Positions 11,135 through 22,633 of a stretch of 64,000 nt of DNA are shown in pieces (the first letter of the stretch is position 1; each line of letters begins with the position of its first letter). The position numbers and the translations under genes were made by a program. The notes under the pieces were generated by a model. The model did not search any database and was not told the DNA's origin. It saw only the letters and a list, made by a program, of their open reading frames with translations. The stretch covers positions 21,422-85,421 of the forward strand of contig QANZ01036985.1 in assembly GCA_003254925.1 (NCBI GenBank), in the 5' to 3' direction. The stretch is from Chamaecrista fasciculata. Its lineage: Eukaryota > Streptophyta > Magnoliopsida > Fabales > Fabaceae.

Positions 11135-13190
11135 AATTAACAATGATAACAATTCAACCTTTGTGATCTCTTATATTAAAGTAGTCGTTTCACTCTTGCT
11201 AAAAAAAAAAAATCATTCCAAAATGACAATGATTAGCATCATAAAAAAAATTAACTAAGAAATTGAAGATATCAAAATACTAATACTGGCCGGTCAAGTA
11301 ATTTTATGAAAAATCTTAAAAGTATTATGTATTAGTATGAGATCAAATTAACTTAAGACTTAAGCATTGAGAACAAAATTGATTTTCTTACAAATAATAA
11401 AAAAAATAACAAAATTTTTTCAAATAAAATATACCTATGATGAAATTGAATTTAAATATAAATAATAAGGACCAAAAAGATATTTGTACGGAGAGAATAT
11501 TTAAAATTTGATCCCGAATTATTCTTTAGAGTTAGGATCACGTGGTGGGTTTTGATTGATTAAAAAGGAGCCGACAAACAGGCTGTAAAACCTAATAAAC
11601 CTAATTGGCAATACAGATATAAGAATTGTGATTGAGTAAAAACAAATAAATAAAGCCAGACTGGTCCAATCACAAACTGCTAAAAGCCTTAAATTTATTT
11701 TTCTTCAATAACAATTTTTTATAGCTGCAAGTGGACTTTGTTTATCAATTTCTTCATTCTTTATTATATAATTGCACTGTTCCACTGCCAAGTGAGTAAA
11801 ATGCTTTTTTTCATAAAAAAAAAAAATTATGGTTTTTTCGCAGGAAAAAAATTAGATAAAGTTTCTTATAAGTTTGTTATAAGGTTTCTCCAATCATAAG
11901 CTTGATTTACATTCTTTTTTTTCTATGATTGGTTATGCAAAAATATGTGTTTAATATTCTTTCTTTACTATAATTGATCATGCATCAAGTTTTTACCAGG
12001 TGTCGAGAACCTTATAGCAAGTCTTTCCTATTTGTATAATGGTTTAGACAAAAATTAATCTCATTGGAGTCGAGAAGTAAATAATTTAAAACTCTCTCAA
12101 TGACAATTTTAAATATCAAACTTGAAGTCTCTCATCTAAAATACAGCATACCAACCGCTTCACTAAACCATTTTGGTTGTCTAGCCCTTAGGAGATTAAT
12201 TTGGATTTGAATCGTCTCACATATTTGGTAAGAGAAGTTTTTAAAAAAAAGATAATTATATTTACAAAATTTCAAACTTAAAACATTGCTTAAGTAACAT
12301 TAAGCTGCTTATCACTTGAACTCCTTATTAATATTTTATGTGTATATATATAAATATATATAGCAGAATGAAATTTATAGAATTAATTAATTAATTAATA
12401 TAGCAGAATTAATTAATTATTTTTATTAGATTAAAATGATATACTATTTGGTTTATAAAAATAATTAATAAATATAATATTTTAATATTTCGATATTTTA
12501 GAGACTCAATTGTTAGCTTAATTAAATTTTAAAAATTGAATTGTTAATTTAGTCTAAAAATTTTTTTGGTGAAATCATGAATTTCTCCTGTTTATTTGTG
12601 TAATGGTCTAGACAAAGATTAATCTCAATTTATCAAGGAGTGAACAATTTAAAGCTCTCTCAAAAGTCTAATGTCGACTCTAAAAATTAAACTTAAATTT
12701 TCTCACATAGCTCTAAGAAAATATTAAAAAAAATAGAAAGATGTCACAACTCACACAAGTTGAAGCAAGTTGAGGCATGGAGACGACGTGGATCTCCACC
12801 ATAGGAAGAAACCAATAGTGAGGATAATTATGTGGGCTGTGTTTGTTTTCATATTTGAAAAGTCCCAAAGATACCACAAACCAATTCTCAATCAAATTTT
12901 GTTTAATTTCACATTCATAGACTTTACATAGAAAAAGACATCACACACAAAGACTTCAGATTAAAATATAAGGTGAGAAAGAAAAAGTGGAAGTTTGTGG
13001 AATTGTGGGTGTGTCGTTTTTGCCTTGTACAAGACGTTACGATCATAGTGCCTATACTTTAATTTCTTGTTATTATTATTTTTTTCTTACCCTAAACCTT
13101 AAACCTAAATGCTAGTTTTGATTAAACCTGGGGTAGGCTGAAATTTAAGAGATTGAAGAAAAGAACAGAAGTAAAGTAAAAGGTCAAGGT
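11135..13190. other. AT-rich intergenic DNA with one diverged direct repeat
   Basis: No gene is supported. About 12034-12150 (taatggtttagacaaaaatt, ctctcaatgac) is repeated at about 12600-12715 (taatggtctagacaaagatt, ctctcaaaag), a diverged direct duplication of roughly 115 bases. The ORF at 12713-12895 has no family resemblance. Confidence 0.5.
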
Positions 13191-13560
13191 CCATATTGAT
13201 TCCAAATATATGGGTTGATTATCGTAAATATTTTATTTATTTTAAATTAATTTTACATGTTTGTATAGTTAATATGTGATCATATTTATCTCGTCTTAAG
13301 TTCAAATGCGATGAATTCAGAGCTATAAATTATTTTTAATGAATATTTTCTCTATTAAGTTAGGGCCGTCAATAAAACGAGATTAAATCATGTTCTGAAG
13401 GTGAATCACTCGTTTTACAATCAAATAAATAAAGTTGATCATATCTCTCTCAACTCATTTTAAATCTAATTGTGTGACGATTTCAAAACTGTGTTGGATG
13501 ATATCTCAAATAAAATTATTTCATTAAAAATTACATGTGAAAAAGTTTACATATATTGAG
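13190..13560. repeat. Partial family C foldback repeat
   Basis: ggtcaaggtccatattgatt followed by catatttatctcgtcttaag and gatttcaaaactgtgttgg matches the left half of the family seen at 15660-16182. No right half is visible. Confidence 0.4.
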
Positions 13561-14416
13561 CTCCATTTAATGTCAATTTAGAGTTTATTTGGCAGTGTTT
13601 TTACTTTAATGTCATTTGTAAATAGTGTTGAGATGTCAAATTTTTTGAATAAATATGTAATGATTGTGATATATAAAAAGAATAGAATAAATATTTTAAA
13701 ATTATAAAAAAATAAAAATAGAATAAAAAAAATGAATTGTTGAAAAGTGGTTGAAGTTTGTATTAAAATTTGCACCCATGAAGTTTTGTTAAATGTTATA
13801 TTTTGATGCTTTTATAAATGATTGCCAAAATATCATTTACAAATGGTTTTTGTTTCTGCATTCTTGTGAATGCAGTTATAGATATTCTATTATATGCTGG
13901 TTGAATCTAGATTAATCAGAACAAACTTATATATTGGGTCCACAACAAAAAAGAAAATATGGATGGACTACTAACAAGTCATTGAATAAATTTGATGTAT
14001 TTTCTGTTAAAATAACTGTTTTCTGTTTATTCCCCTTTTTTTTTTTTGCTTTTAGCTTTTCTGTTTGGTCATTCTGGAATCAAGCCCAATTTGGAATGGA
14101 TATGGTTAACATTTGGGCTGAATTGGGTAAGCATAAGCATCAAGGAACATGAAACTTTGTGTTTGGTATGCCAATTAAAAAAATAATCATGAGAACATTG
14201 CATTTTTAGGAATGACTTAATCCTATTAAACTTGAATTTTTTAACCCCACCTAAGAAGTTGCGATTACTCTAATTGTTTAGCATAAGATTATTTTGTTTT
14301 AACTTCTAAAGTATTTTGTTATTTTGAGAATTATATCAATTATATTTTAAATTAATATTTTTCAATGACATTATTAATATTATTGGTAAATCATACTTAT
14401 GATAGAATTATTTTTT

Positions 14417-14846
14417 GGGTAAATTACACTTTGGTACCCTGTGGTTTGACCCTATTTCACTTTGGTACCCTGTGGTTTGAAACTTGACACTTTGGTACCC
14501 TGTGGTATTCTCCATTAACACTTTGGTACCCTTTGGAGCTATTTTGTAATTTTAACCATAACAAATTTTGCAAAAATTACATATTGACCCCAAAAAATTT
14601 TCAAAAAATTACAAATAGGTCCCTGGATACATATTATATAGGGACTAAAATGAAAAATTTAAAATTTTTTTGGGGTCAATATGTAATTTTTGTAAAATTT
14701 ATTATGGTTAAAATTACAAAATAGCTCCAAAGGGTACCAAAGTGTTAATGGAGAATATCACAAGGTACCAAAGTGTCAAGTTTCAAACCACAGGGTACCA
14801 AAGTGAAATAGGGTGAAACCACAGGATAACAAAGTGTAATTTACCC
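14417..14846. mobile_element. Mutator-like foldback MITE with exact 9-bp target duplication
   Basis: A 430-bp near-complete palindrome. The left end GGGTAAATTACACTTTGG and right end CAAAGTGTAATTTACCC are inverted copies, and arms of about 200 bp repeat the motif ctttggtaccctgtgg. Directly flanking are identical 9-mers TTATTTTTT (14408-14416 and 14847-14855). Long terminal inverted repeats with a 9-bp target duplication are the hallmark of the Mutator superfamily. It has no coding capacity. It lies in the spacer about 630 bp beyond the 3' end of the F-box gene. Confidence 0.85.
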
Positions 14847-15473
14847 TTATTTTTTTAATCATATATAGAGACAATGCATAATTTTTTAATATATATATAT
14901 GCATAATGAAAAATAAAAAAAACATATTTGAAAAAATAATGAATATTCCAAAAAATATTAATTTTTTTTTTTGGTAAATGAATATCAAAGTTAAACCAAA
15001 CACAATAATACAACAATTTTCAGAATATTATAAAATAATTTCAAAAATATTTTAACTCATCTTAACAATTTTTTTTTTAAAATTCTTAGGAATTATTTTG
15101 TATACCAAACACCCCCTAAATGTATACAAGAAATCATTTGGTAAGTGAGGCTATTCCTTAAAGTAAAAGTGACAAGAGGTGATACAAATGAAAAGCTTTT
15201 CAATGTTAGATTATCTTGAAATTTTAAAAATATGGATAAAATGTTTTTTATTAATAACAATACACAAAATTTGAAGAGCCTCTAGTTCTCTATAGTTCTA
15301 ATTCTCTTTTACAATTTCTTATATATAAATTTGGTACTTACAAAAGTAAACAACCCTGCCCTTTATGTCCAATCCCTAATGCTTCTTTTTCCCTCACAAG
15401 AAATGATGCCTCCTTGAAAAAAGATTCTGCAGCATCTTCAAATGCCTTACAAGAACAGAATGACACTTGCTTC

Positions 15474-18400
15474 CTAGCATCTTCTCATGTGCTTGGGATA
15501 TGCCCATAACCTGGAATCTGATCCTCCTTCTGAATCACTGTCACTGTCTGAGGAAGATGATATGGATAGGGAATCATCCAAAAGATATTCAACAACCTGA
15601 AATAGGGAGGTTTGCAAAGTAAACATCAACTAACCAGTTCACTAATTCAATTCATACAAGGTAAAAAATTCAAATTGGTCCCAAATGTATGAGATAGATT
15701 TCAAATTGGTCCTAAATGTTCTTTATGTTTTAGATTGATTCTACTTGTTTCTATAATTTCTCAAATTGGTCCCAAACTAATTATTTCTCTCTTGTTTCAA
15801 ATTCAAATGTGACGAATCTAAAGCTACAAAGTTGTCTTTGACGAGTATTTTTCCTATCCAATTGAAACTATCAACAAACGAGGTCAATCGAGTCTCAAAA
15901 GTGGGTTACTCGTTTCAAATTCAAACAAGCGAAGTTGGTCACATATCTTTTTTATTTCAAGTCCGAATGCAACGAGTTTGAAACTATGTATGAACTCTTG
16001 AAGAGTTATTTTTTTGTCCAGTTGAAACTATTAATAAATGAGTTAAAATCACATCTCGAAAGTAGGTTTGGGACCAATTTGAGAAGTTATGGAGACATGT
16101 AGGACCCATCTGAAATAAAAAAAAATTTAGGACCAATTTGAAACCTACCTCATATGTTTGGGACCAATTTGAGGTTTTGACCTTTATATAAAGTGAGACA
16201 ATAAAAAGGCAGGCTTCAATTAAATACACCAGTGATGTTCGTGTACTAAAATAAACGTTGAACAAAAATGAGACTAGTTTCCTGCAATCCAGAGGCTGAT
16301 GCTAAAAGCATCAACAATATAAAGAAACAGAGAATTGGCATCACATAAAAAGCTTGTTTTGCATATACTTGGTATCTTTGACTGAATTCAGGTAGCAAGA
16401 AATAACGTCAAAATGTAACTTGGTATATGGCCTATGCTCGTGTAAATATGCAAAACGTAAACCAGAGGAAGAGATTCACAGTGGACTAAATTAAATAACA
16501 TATTGGTTGTCACTGAGCCCTTTTTTTTTTTTTGGGTTAAAAATTATTACAAGAAATGACCTGTATGAACGTCATGATATTATTTACAGTGAAGTAACAT
16601 ACCTGGCATGCTGTTACAGGCTTGATATCTTGAACTTTGGATATAATTCCACCATGCGAGTTGGGACATTTTGAGTTATTCAGCCACACTATTGTTTTGC
16701 AGTGCCCACAGTATCCCCTGGTTGATGTTAATTTCTTCGATAGAGCTCCTACATCAAAGCAGATTAAGAAAGGATGAAGGGAAATTTTGGATGTACAAGT
16801 ATGGGTATACTTGTATGTCTCTCCATGTGAGAGAGAGAGAAGGGCTTCAATATGTATAGCACAAGTGTTGAATAGGGCAAACCGCAAACTTGGACAAAGT
16901 TACAACATGCAAATCAATATTGCTGAATGTGTAGAGTTGTCAAAATGGACTAGTCCGGTCCAGCTCGGCCCAGCCCTAACTCTATTTGGTCCTATCTTTA
17001 TTAGGTCTATGCCAGAAAAGCCCTAATTAAAAAAGAGCTAAGATTTTCTAGCCCAACTCGGCCCTACTAAGGCCTAGGGCTGGCTAAATTACATAAACTT
17101 CTTAATATTAATCAAAATTACTAAAAAAAAAATAATTAATACTAAATAAGATTACAAGTATGGGAGGATCACAAATATGGGGATCCTACAAGAACTAAGT
17201 GCAAGAGCAATATTTAAATAAACAGAAGTATGGGAGGATCACGAATATGGGGTCATCTAAATATTGCTCTTGCACTTAGTAATACGCCTTGGACAGCTTA
17301 TGGTCTCGAGGATCACATGTGCTCATGATGCCATGTTGTGGCAATACAATTGAGTGGTGTGGCCACAAATTTGTAAGTTACAATTTGTTTTATAATAATT
17401 ATTATTATTATGGCATGCTTATCTAAATGAACTCATGACACAACATGTTTATAGGTAATATGTCAATCTATTTTATAATGATCAAAATGGCATATTTATT
17501 GCAATGAATTCATATTGCATAGTGTTGGTGATTTGAAGGATTGTCATGCTCATACATTTGTGGTACGGGAGGATGGTATCCTATTGAGAATAGTCAAATT
17601 TCCACTCCTATCTCTATTATAGATACAAGTGCTCAAAAGCATGCTGGAGAAAGGTGGTATCTATTCCCTTGACGGGGACACTCACCATCACCCTTGTTTT
17701 CTGTTGGTTGATGTATGCATTAAGTGTTCCACCCCATTTTTGGTTTTGAACTATTTTATTATAGGTTTTGAAAAAGGATGGGATGTTACATTGTGACAAT
17801 TACTTAAGTCAGATATTATTACATCTGAAGACTTTAATATTATTATTATTTTTAGAATCAGTTATTGTTGTGTTGCATGTCAGTTATTGTTGTATTGTTA
17901 CAGTTTTTAGTGAAATTAGTTTCTAGTATTCCTAAAATCTAAGGGTTAGTTTTCAGACCATTTATATATATATACATATACACTAAGTTACTAATTATGC
18001 AAACCATTATGGGGACATCCAGAAATACTATGTCTTGATTATTGGAGTTTGGTCCTCTCCATACAGACTTCTTATAGTTATATTCCTTTCTTCCTTTTTG
18101 GGTATCTACCACTCTTCCTCCACATCTGGCTCAAGCCTAGTTTCTCTTGAGCCTATTTCCACTTTTTCTTTCTGTAATAAGTTTTTAGAACTGTTGGCGC
18201 ATCAACATCCCACATCGGGATAGTCAAATATGTAGAGACCAGGAAATAAAAAAAAAAAGCATCTCATTGCGGCACAAATATGGTAGCCAAATATTTTGTA
18301 CAATCCAGCAATCATCATCCATATGAAAAACGTAAGTGAGTCAGAAATACTATTAGGAACATAATATCAAATTTGATCAAAGTAGAAGGACTTAAAACTT

Positions 18401-20696
18401 CTTCAATTCTTCTTAGTTTCTACTTGGATGTGAAAAGAAACTCAGTTAATGAAAACTTCCTGTAATATAAGAAATCAACACATCTTACCAGTGTATGCCC
18501 TTTTAACTGCCTCTCTCCAGTCAGTACTGGGTCTAGTATCTATGGGGTCCCGTAGAAGTTCACAGTTTCTGTCTTCATCCAATCTAATAGGCTGCTCTTT
18601 AACTGAGCTACCATACAATGCAAAATACTGCATCTCCCACAGGTGGTTATCACTTGCAGCAAAGTTCCATGACCTTCAAAATTCAAATATAGCATTGATG
18701 ACTCACTAACAATGATTTGATACATTGATGTAGTATATTCATGACTATAATTCACTAGCCAATGTAGAATGAAAAGTAATTGGATGATTCTGTTGCACTT
18801 CATCAAGATGTGGGCTAACATGGACAGCTGATGCAATATATCAATAACAATTTAACATATATGCATCAAGTCTTACCAGCAGACTAGGCCCACAGAGACC
18901 AACGATTGCATATCTAAAAAACTGAAGATGTGAGCAAGAATATCATGTGGTAGTTGCGTGGAGCCTGAAACTTCAATCTTAGCTTTACTTGCTTAAATAG
19001 GGAAAACAAAATCAGTTTCGCAGAGCCATCTTAAATATAGGCTGACCTATTTCTTCCTGGCGAGCCTTACAGCGCCTCTTGTGAGCAACCATTGCACGCT
19101 TAAATTCGGTGACAGTCATATTCCTTTTCTGCTTTGGCAGTGCAACTTCTACACTCTGAAGGAGTAGATGGGCTGACAAAACAGCACTCTGGGTCTGTAT
19201 TCTAGAATTGAACACATTTAAAGGACAAATGAGACAAAGAGGCCCACGGTGAAGATTCTATTTCAATGCTCTATACCATACTGAAGATCACTAAAAGTGC
19301 AAAATCCATTGATTGCTTTATATTATTGTTTACATATGATCAAATATTTGTAATTGTACAACAATATGAATTTCTAACACCTAATGCCCCTTCACATAGC
19401 TAGGGAAAAATGCATGGTTACTACCCAAAACATCCCTTTCCTCCTCACTCATATATTTCACCTTTCTCAATTAGTTGTTTCCATATATCTCCTCTTATAT
19501 TTCATTTCATCTCAAAATAAGTATGCTTTTTTTTCCTGGTTCTGTTGAGGCCAGAAATAACTATATCTATTCCCCTCCAATATCTTTCACCCAAGCCACT
19601 CCCAATGAGATTTTTTATAAACTATTTATCTGATTTGTTTTTTGTTATAGAAGAGAATGCATATCAACACAAGCTAGAAGTCCTCTTTCGAGTCCGTTCA
19701 ATATAATATAATGGTTATTGGTTAATAAACTTCTTAACTCGAACAAATTCTTCTTCAGATTTTGATTTCCAAGCTGGCTTAATTTTCACAAAAAAGAATT
19801 CTATATTGTTAGATTTTGTTTAATTATAAACTTAACATAGGAAGCATGACTATTGGCATGGCACTGACACTAATAAGAATTTGAATTTAAAATGCCATGT
19901 TGTGACAGATAAGACCACCTTTTGTGAAGGTTCCATACTTCAATTGAAATTCATCAGCTAAATAGTTACTTACCCTTGATCGACTTAGCAAGGCAAAGTG
20001 TAAGGGCTTAATTATTGAGATTGCTTGAGAGTATTTTAAGAAAGGTCAAAGTGCACTTCGGTCTCATAACTTTTGTTCAAGTCTCAATTTGGTCCCATGA
20101 CCTTTTTTGTTGTACTTTTGGTCTCATATCTTTTGCTTATGTTGCAGATTTGGTCCTGTATCCCTTCTGGTAGGTGGCAGAATTGATCTCGTATCTTTGT
20201 AAAAAATTTCAGTCCTACGCTACCCAAAGATATGAGACTAATTCTGCCCTTAAACCAAAAATATGGGATCAATTCTGCAACATGACAAAAAGATATAAGA
20301 CTAATTGTAACCCAAAATATGAGACCAAAAGTGTACTCCAAGACCAAATCTGCAACATGACCAAAAGATATGGTCCAAAAATACAAAAAAAAAAAGTTAT
20401 AAGACCAAATTGAGACATGAACGAAGGTTATGAGACAAAAAGTATAGGCCTTTAAGAAATAATGGATAACTTGGGGGAAACAAAAGAAGGGTATTGGAAA
20501 TGGAAACTTACTCTGGGAGAAGACGGAAGGCTGTGATGGTGTCTTGGAAAACGATGGCTTGCAAATTTTTGGGGAGCTTATCGTAAGCTTCTCTGAGAAT
20601 AGAGCTAAGCTCTTTGCAGGCAATAGGATATCTGTAAATTTTTGGTAAAGACTCTGTTAGGCGTAGTTTTTGGTATCTCTCGAGAATGGTTGACAT
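15474..20696 (-). CDS. F-box protein, At5g52880-like, 6 exons
   Basis: Spliced minus-strand gene of 293 aa. Exons: 20696-20512, 19201-19047, 18964-18877, 18673-18489, 16748-16603, 15596-15474. All junctions are GT-AG and keep frame. The conserved start MSTILERYQKL opens the protein. The F-box lies at residues 118-157 (LPHDILAHIFSFLDMQSL ... WNFAASDNHLW) and would bind Skp1/ASK in an SCF ubiquitin ligase. The N-terminal 110 residues are a conserved helical region (LPKQKRNMTVTEFKRAMVAH). The C-terminal part has a zinc-ribbon-like Cys cluster (C218, C221, C232, H236; GYCGHCKT) and an acidic Ser/Asp tail. The substrate is unknown. Introns 1 and 5 hold foldback elements and intron 4 an inverted-repeat structure. 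The link to At5g52880 is from memory of that sequence. Confidence 0.9.
15660..16182. repeat. Foldback repeat, family C, in intron 5 of the F-box gene
   Basis: The left end ggtaaaaaattcaaattgg and right end ccaatttgaggttttgacc are inverted copies, with matching internal modules (cccaaatgtatgagatag against acctcatatgtttggg). The size is 523 bp. No convincing 9-bp duplication was found outside it. It lies entirely within intron 5 (16602-15597). Confidence 0.7.
17157..17280. repeat. Perfect 23-bp inverted repeat plus 26-bp direct repeat
   Basis: 17194-17216 and 17258-17280 are exact inverted copies (actaagtgcaagagcaatat...), with a 41-base loop. A 26-bp direct repeat (agtatgggaggatcac...) with one mismatch lies at 17157-17182 and 17227-17252, the second copy inside the loop. 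The arrangement sits in intron 4 of the F-box gene. Confidence 0.85.
20044..20450. mobile_element. Mutator-like foldback MITE in intron 1 of the F-box gene
   Basis: A 407-bp palindromic element of family A. It starts GGTCAAAGTGCACTTCGG and ends gacaaaaagtataggcc. It is flanked by identical 9-mers TTTAAGAAA (20035-20043 and 20451-20459). It lies 61 bases downstream of the intron 1 donor. The long ORFs here on both strands are read-through of the palindrome and not genes. Confidence 0.85.
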
Positions 20697-20936
20697 ACTT
20701 TGAATCGAGGAAGAGGAAACGGGAAAGTATCAATCAAATACTAGTTGAAAACCATTTGAAACAAGGGCTCTCTGCCTCTGAGTGAAATTGTGAATGTTGA
20801 TGAAATTCGGAAGAGAATTGAGGAAATTTGTGACGCAGTTTACAAGCCCTAAATTATGCCGTCTCACTTTTGATAAGGAGAAAATCTAATTATTTGGTCC
20901 TAATCAAATTTAGTGATAAAAAATATAGGTTAAACT

Positions 20937-22260
20937 GTTAAAGGGTCATTGGTCAAAAGCCTATTTTGGTCCCTGATGTTTATCCCAAGTTCCCTTTTGG
21001 TTCCTAATATTTTTTTTTATTCCGTTTTCGTCCTTAATATTTTTTAAAAATTTCATCATTGGTCCTCACTATTAAATATGGTTATATCTCAATCGTTTCA
21101 AACCCACCGGAATGCAAATAAATTAGAACTACGAGTTAAATTTGATGGATTTTTTCTTTACCCAATTGAAATTATTAGCAAATGAGGTCAAAACAAACAT
21201 GAAATGGTGCCCGAAAATGGGTTGTTTATTTCATAAATTTGGCTATATCACTCTTGTTTCAAGCCCGAATACAACAAAATTGGAGCTATGAGTTACATTT
21301 GACGAAATTGGAGTTACAAATAGTACTTCGAAACTTAATATTGATGTTTTGACCAAACTCACTTTCAGAGTACTATTTGACTTCATTTGCTGACGACTCC
21401 AATTAATAGAGAAAGAACTCGTCAAAGGTAATTTGTAGCTACGATTTTATTGAATTTAAACTTAAAATGAAAGAGATATGACCAAACTTATGAAATAAGT
21501 GACCTATTTTCAGGCCTGATTTCATATTTGATGTGATCTCATTTGTCGATAACTACAACTGGACAAAGAAAGAACTCATTAAATTTAATCCTTAGCTCTG
21601 ATTTATTTGCATTTGGATTCGAAACGAGAAAGATATGACTATATTAAACCGTGGGTGACTAATGATTAAACTTTTAAGAAACATTAAAGACCAAAACGAA
21701 ACTTAAGGTAAACATTAGGGACCAAAATATGTTTTTGACCAAGGATCATTTTGATCCTGAATATATGTGTTGATATTGATTTGATTTTTTATGTTTCAAA
21801 ATATTTGTATTACTTCTAAATATTGACAAATATTTCATTTTGATAATAAATTATTAAATATAGTTATATTTCTTTTGTTTCAAATTCAAATGCAATTAGT
21901 CCATAAATATGTGTTGATTTTGAAGAGTATATTCTCTATTAAGTTGGAGCCATCAACAAAGGACGTCAAATCAAGTTTCGAAAATTGATTGTTCATTTCA
22001 TGTTCAAACAAGCAGCCTACTTTCAAAGTAGATTTGATCTCGTTTCATGATTGTTTAAAACTAAATAGAAAAAAGTACTTTTTAAAAATAACACATAACT
22101 TTGAACTGTCTCTTTCAAATTTGAAAATAGAAAAATATGACCATATTCAATAGTTTGGAATTAAAATAAAACATTTTGGAACCAGTGTGAATCTTTTGAA
22201 ACATAAAGGACCAAAATGAACATAAAGACATACATTTGGGACCAAAATGATCCTTTGTCC
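20937..22260. mobile_element. Foldback element, family D, interrupted by another foldback
   Basis: The outer element begins near gttaaagggtcatt and ends gggaccaaaatgatcctttg at 22260. If 20951-21740 and one copy of the duplicated 10-mer are set aside, the left end reads aagggtcattttgatcctg, the inverse of the right end. Internal modules at 21750-22250 mirror each other. It occupies most of the spacer between the divergent F-box and REVEILLE genes. Confidence 0.65.
20951..21740. mobile_element. Nested Mutator-like foldback element (790 bp)
   Basis: The left end is GGTCAAAAGCCTATTTTGG and the right end CCAAAATATGTTTTTGACC, inverted copies that extend inward (ccctgatgtttatcccaag against cttaaggtaaacattaggg). 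It is flanked by AAGGGTCATT (20941-20950) and AAGGATCATT (21741-21750), a 10-bp target duplication with one mismatch. It is inserted inside the element at 20937-22260. Confidence 0.75.
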
Positions 22261-22324
22261 CAATATATAAATTGAATATAAATTTTTTTAAAAAAGTAAA
22301 AATTTAAGAAAAGAAGTATTGATT

Positions 22325-22397
22325 CACTATAAAGTTTGGGACCAATTTGAAATCTACCTTAGATATTTGAGACCAATTTAAAGTTTTCACCGAAAAA
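22325..22397. repeat. Right-end fragment of family C foldback
   Basis: gggaccaatttgaaatctac then gagaccaatttaaagttttc matches the right terminus of the 15660-16182 element. It lies about 240 bp before the REVEILLE start codon, so repeat DNA reaches into the presumed 5' flank of that gene. Confidence 0.5.
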
Positions 22398-22633
22398 AAC
22401 GAAAAATAAAAATTGCAAAATGCAATCCAATTATCCAAACATGCCACTATATGCCACTATTTACAAAATGCCGCAATACCGCACAACAAACACAATGAGA
22501 CAAAACCCTCAATTCAATTCAAGCACCTCTGTCTATGTATGACTATTCTTCTATCCATAAATCGCATTGTTGCCACTGTAACAGCCGCAATTATCGGAAT
22601 CTAAAACAGTCAAACCTCTAAATTTTCTTCTGA

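Noticed and set aside
18200..18240. LTR signature from the motif catcccacatcggg
   Set aside because: The motif is common in plant LTRs, but no boundaries, partner LTR or duplication were found around it.
20084..20623. 179-aa minus-strand ORF and its 79-aa plus-strand partner
   Set aside because: Both read through a palindromic foldback element (20044-20450) with repeated modules; the real coding sequence here is F-box exon 1 in another frame.
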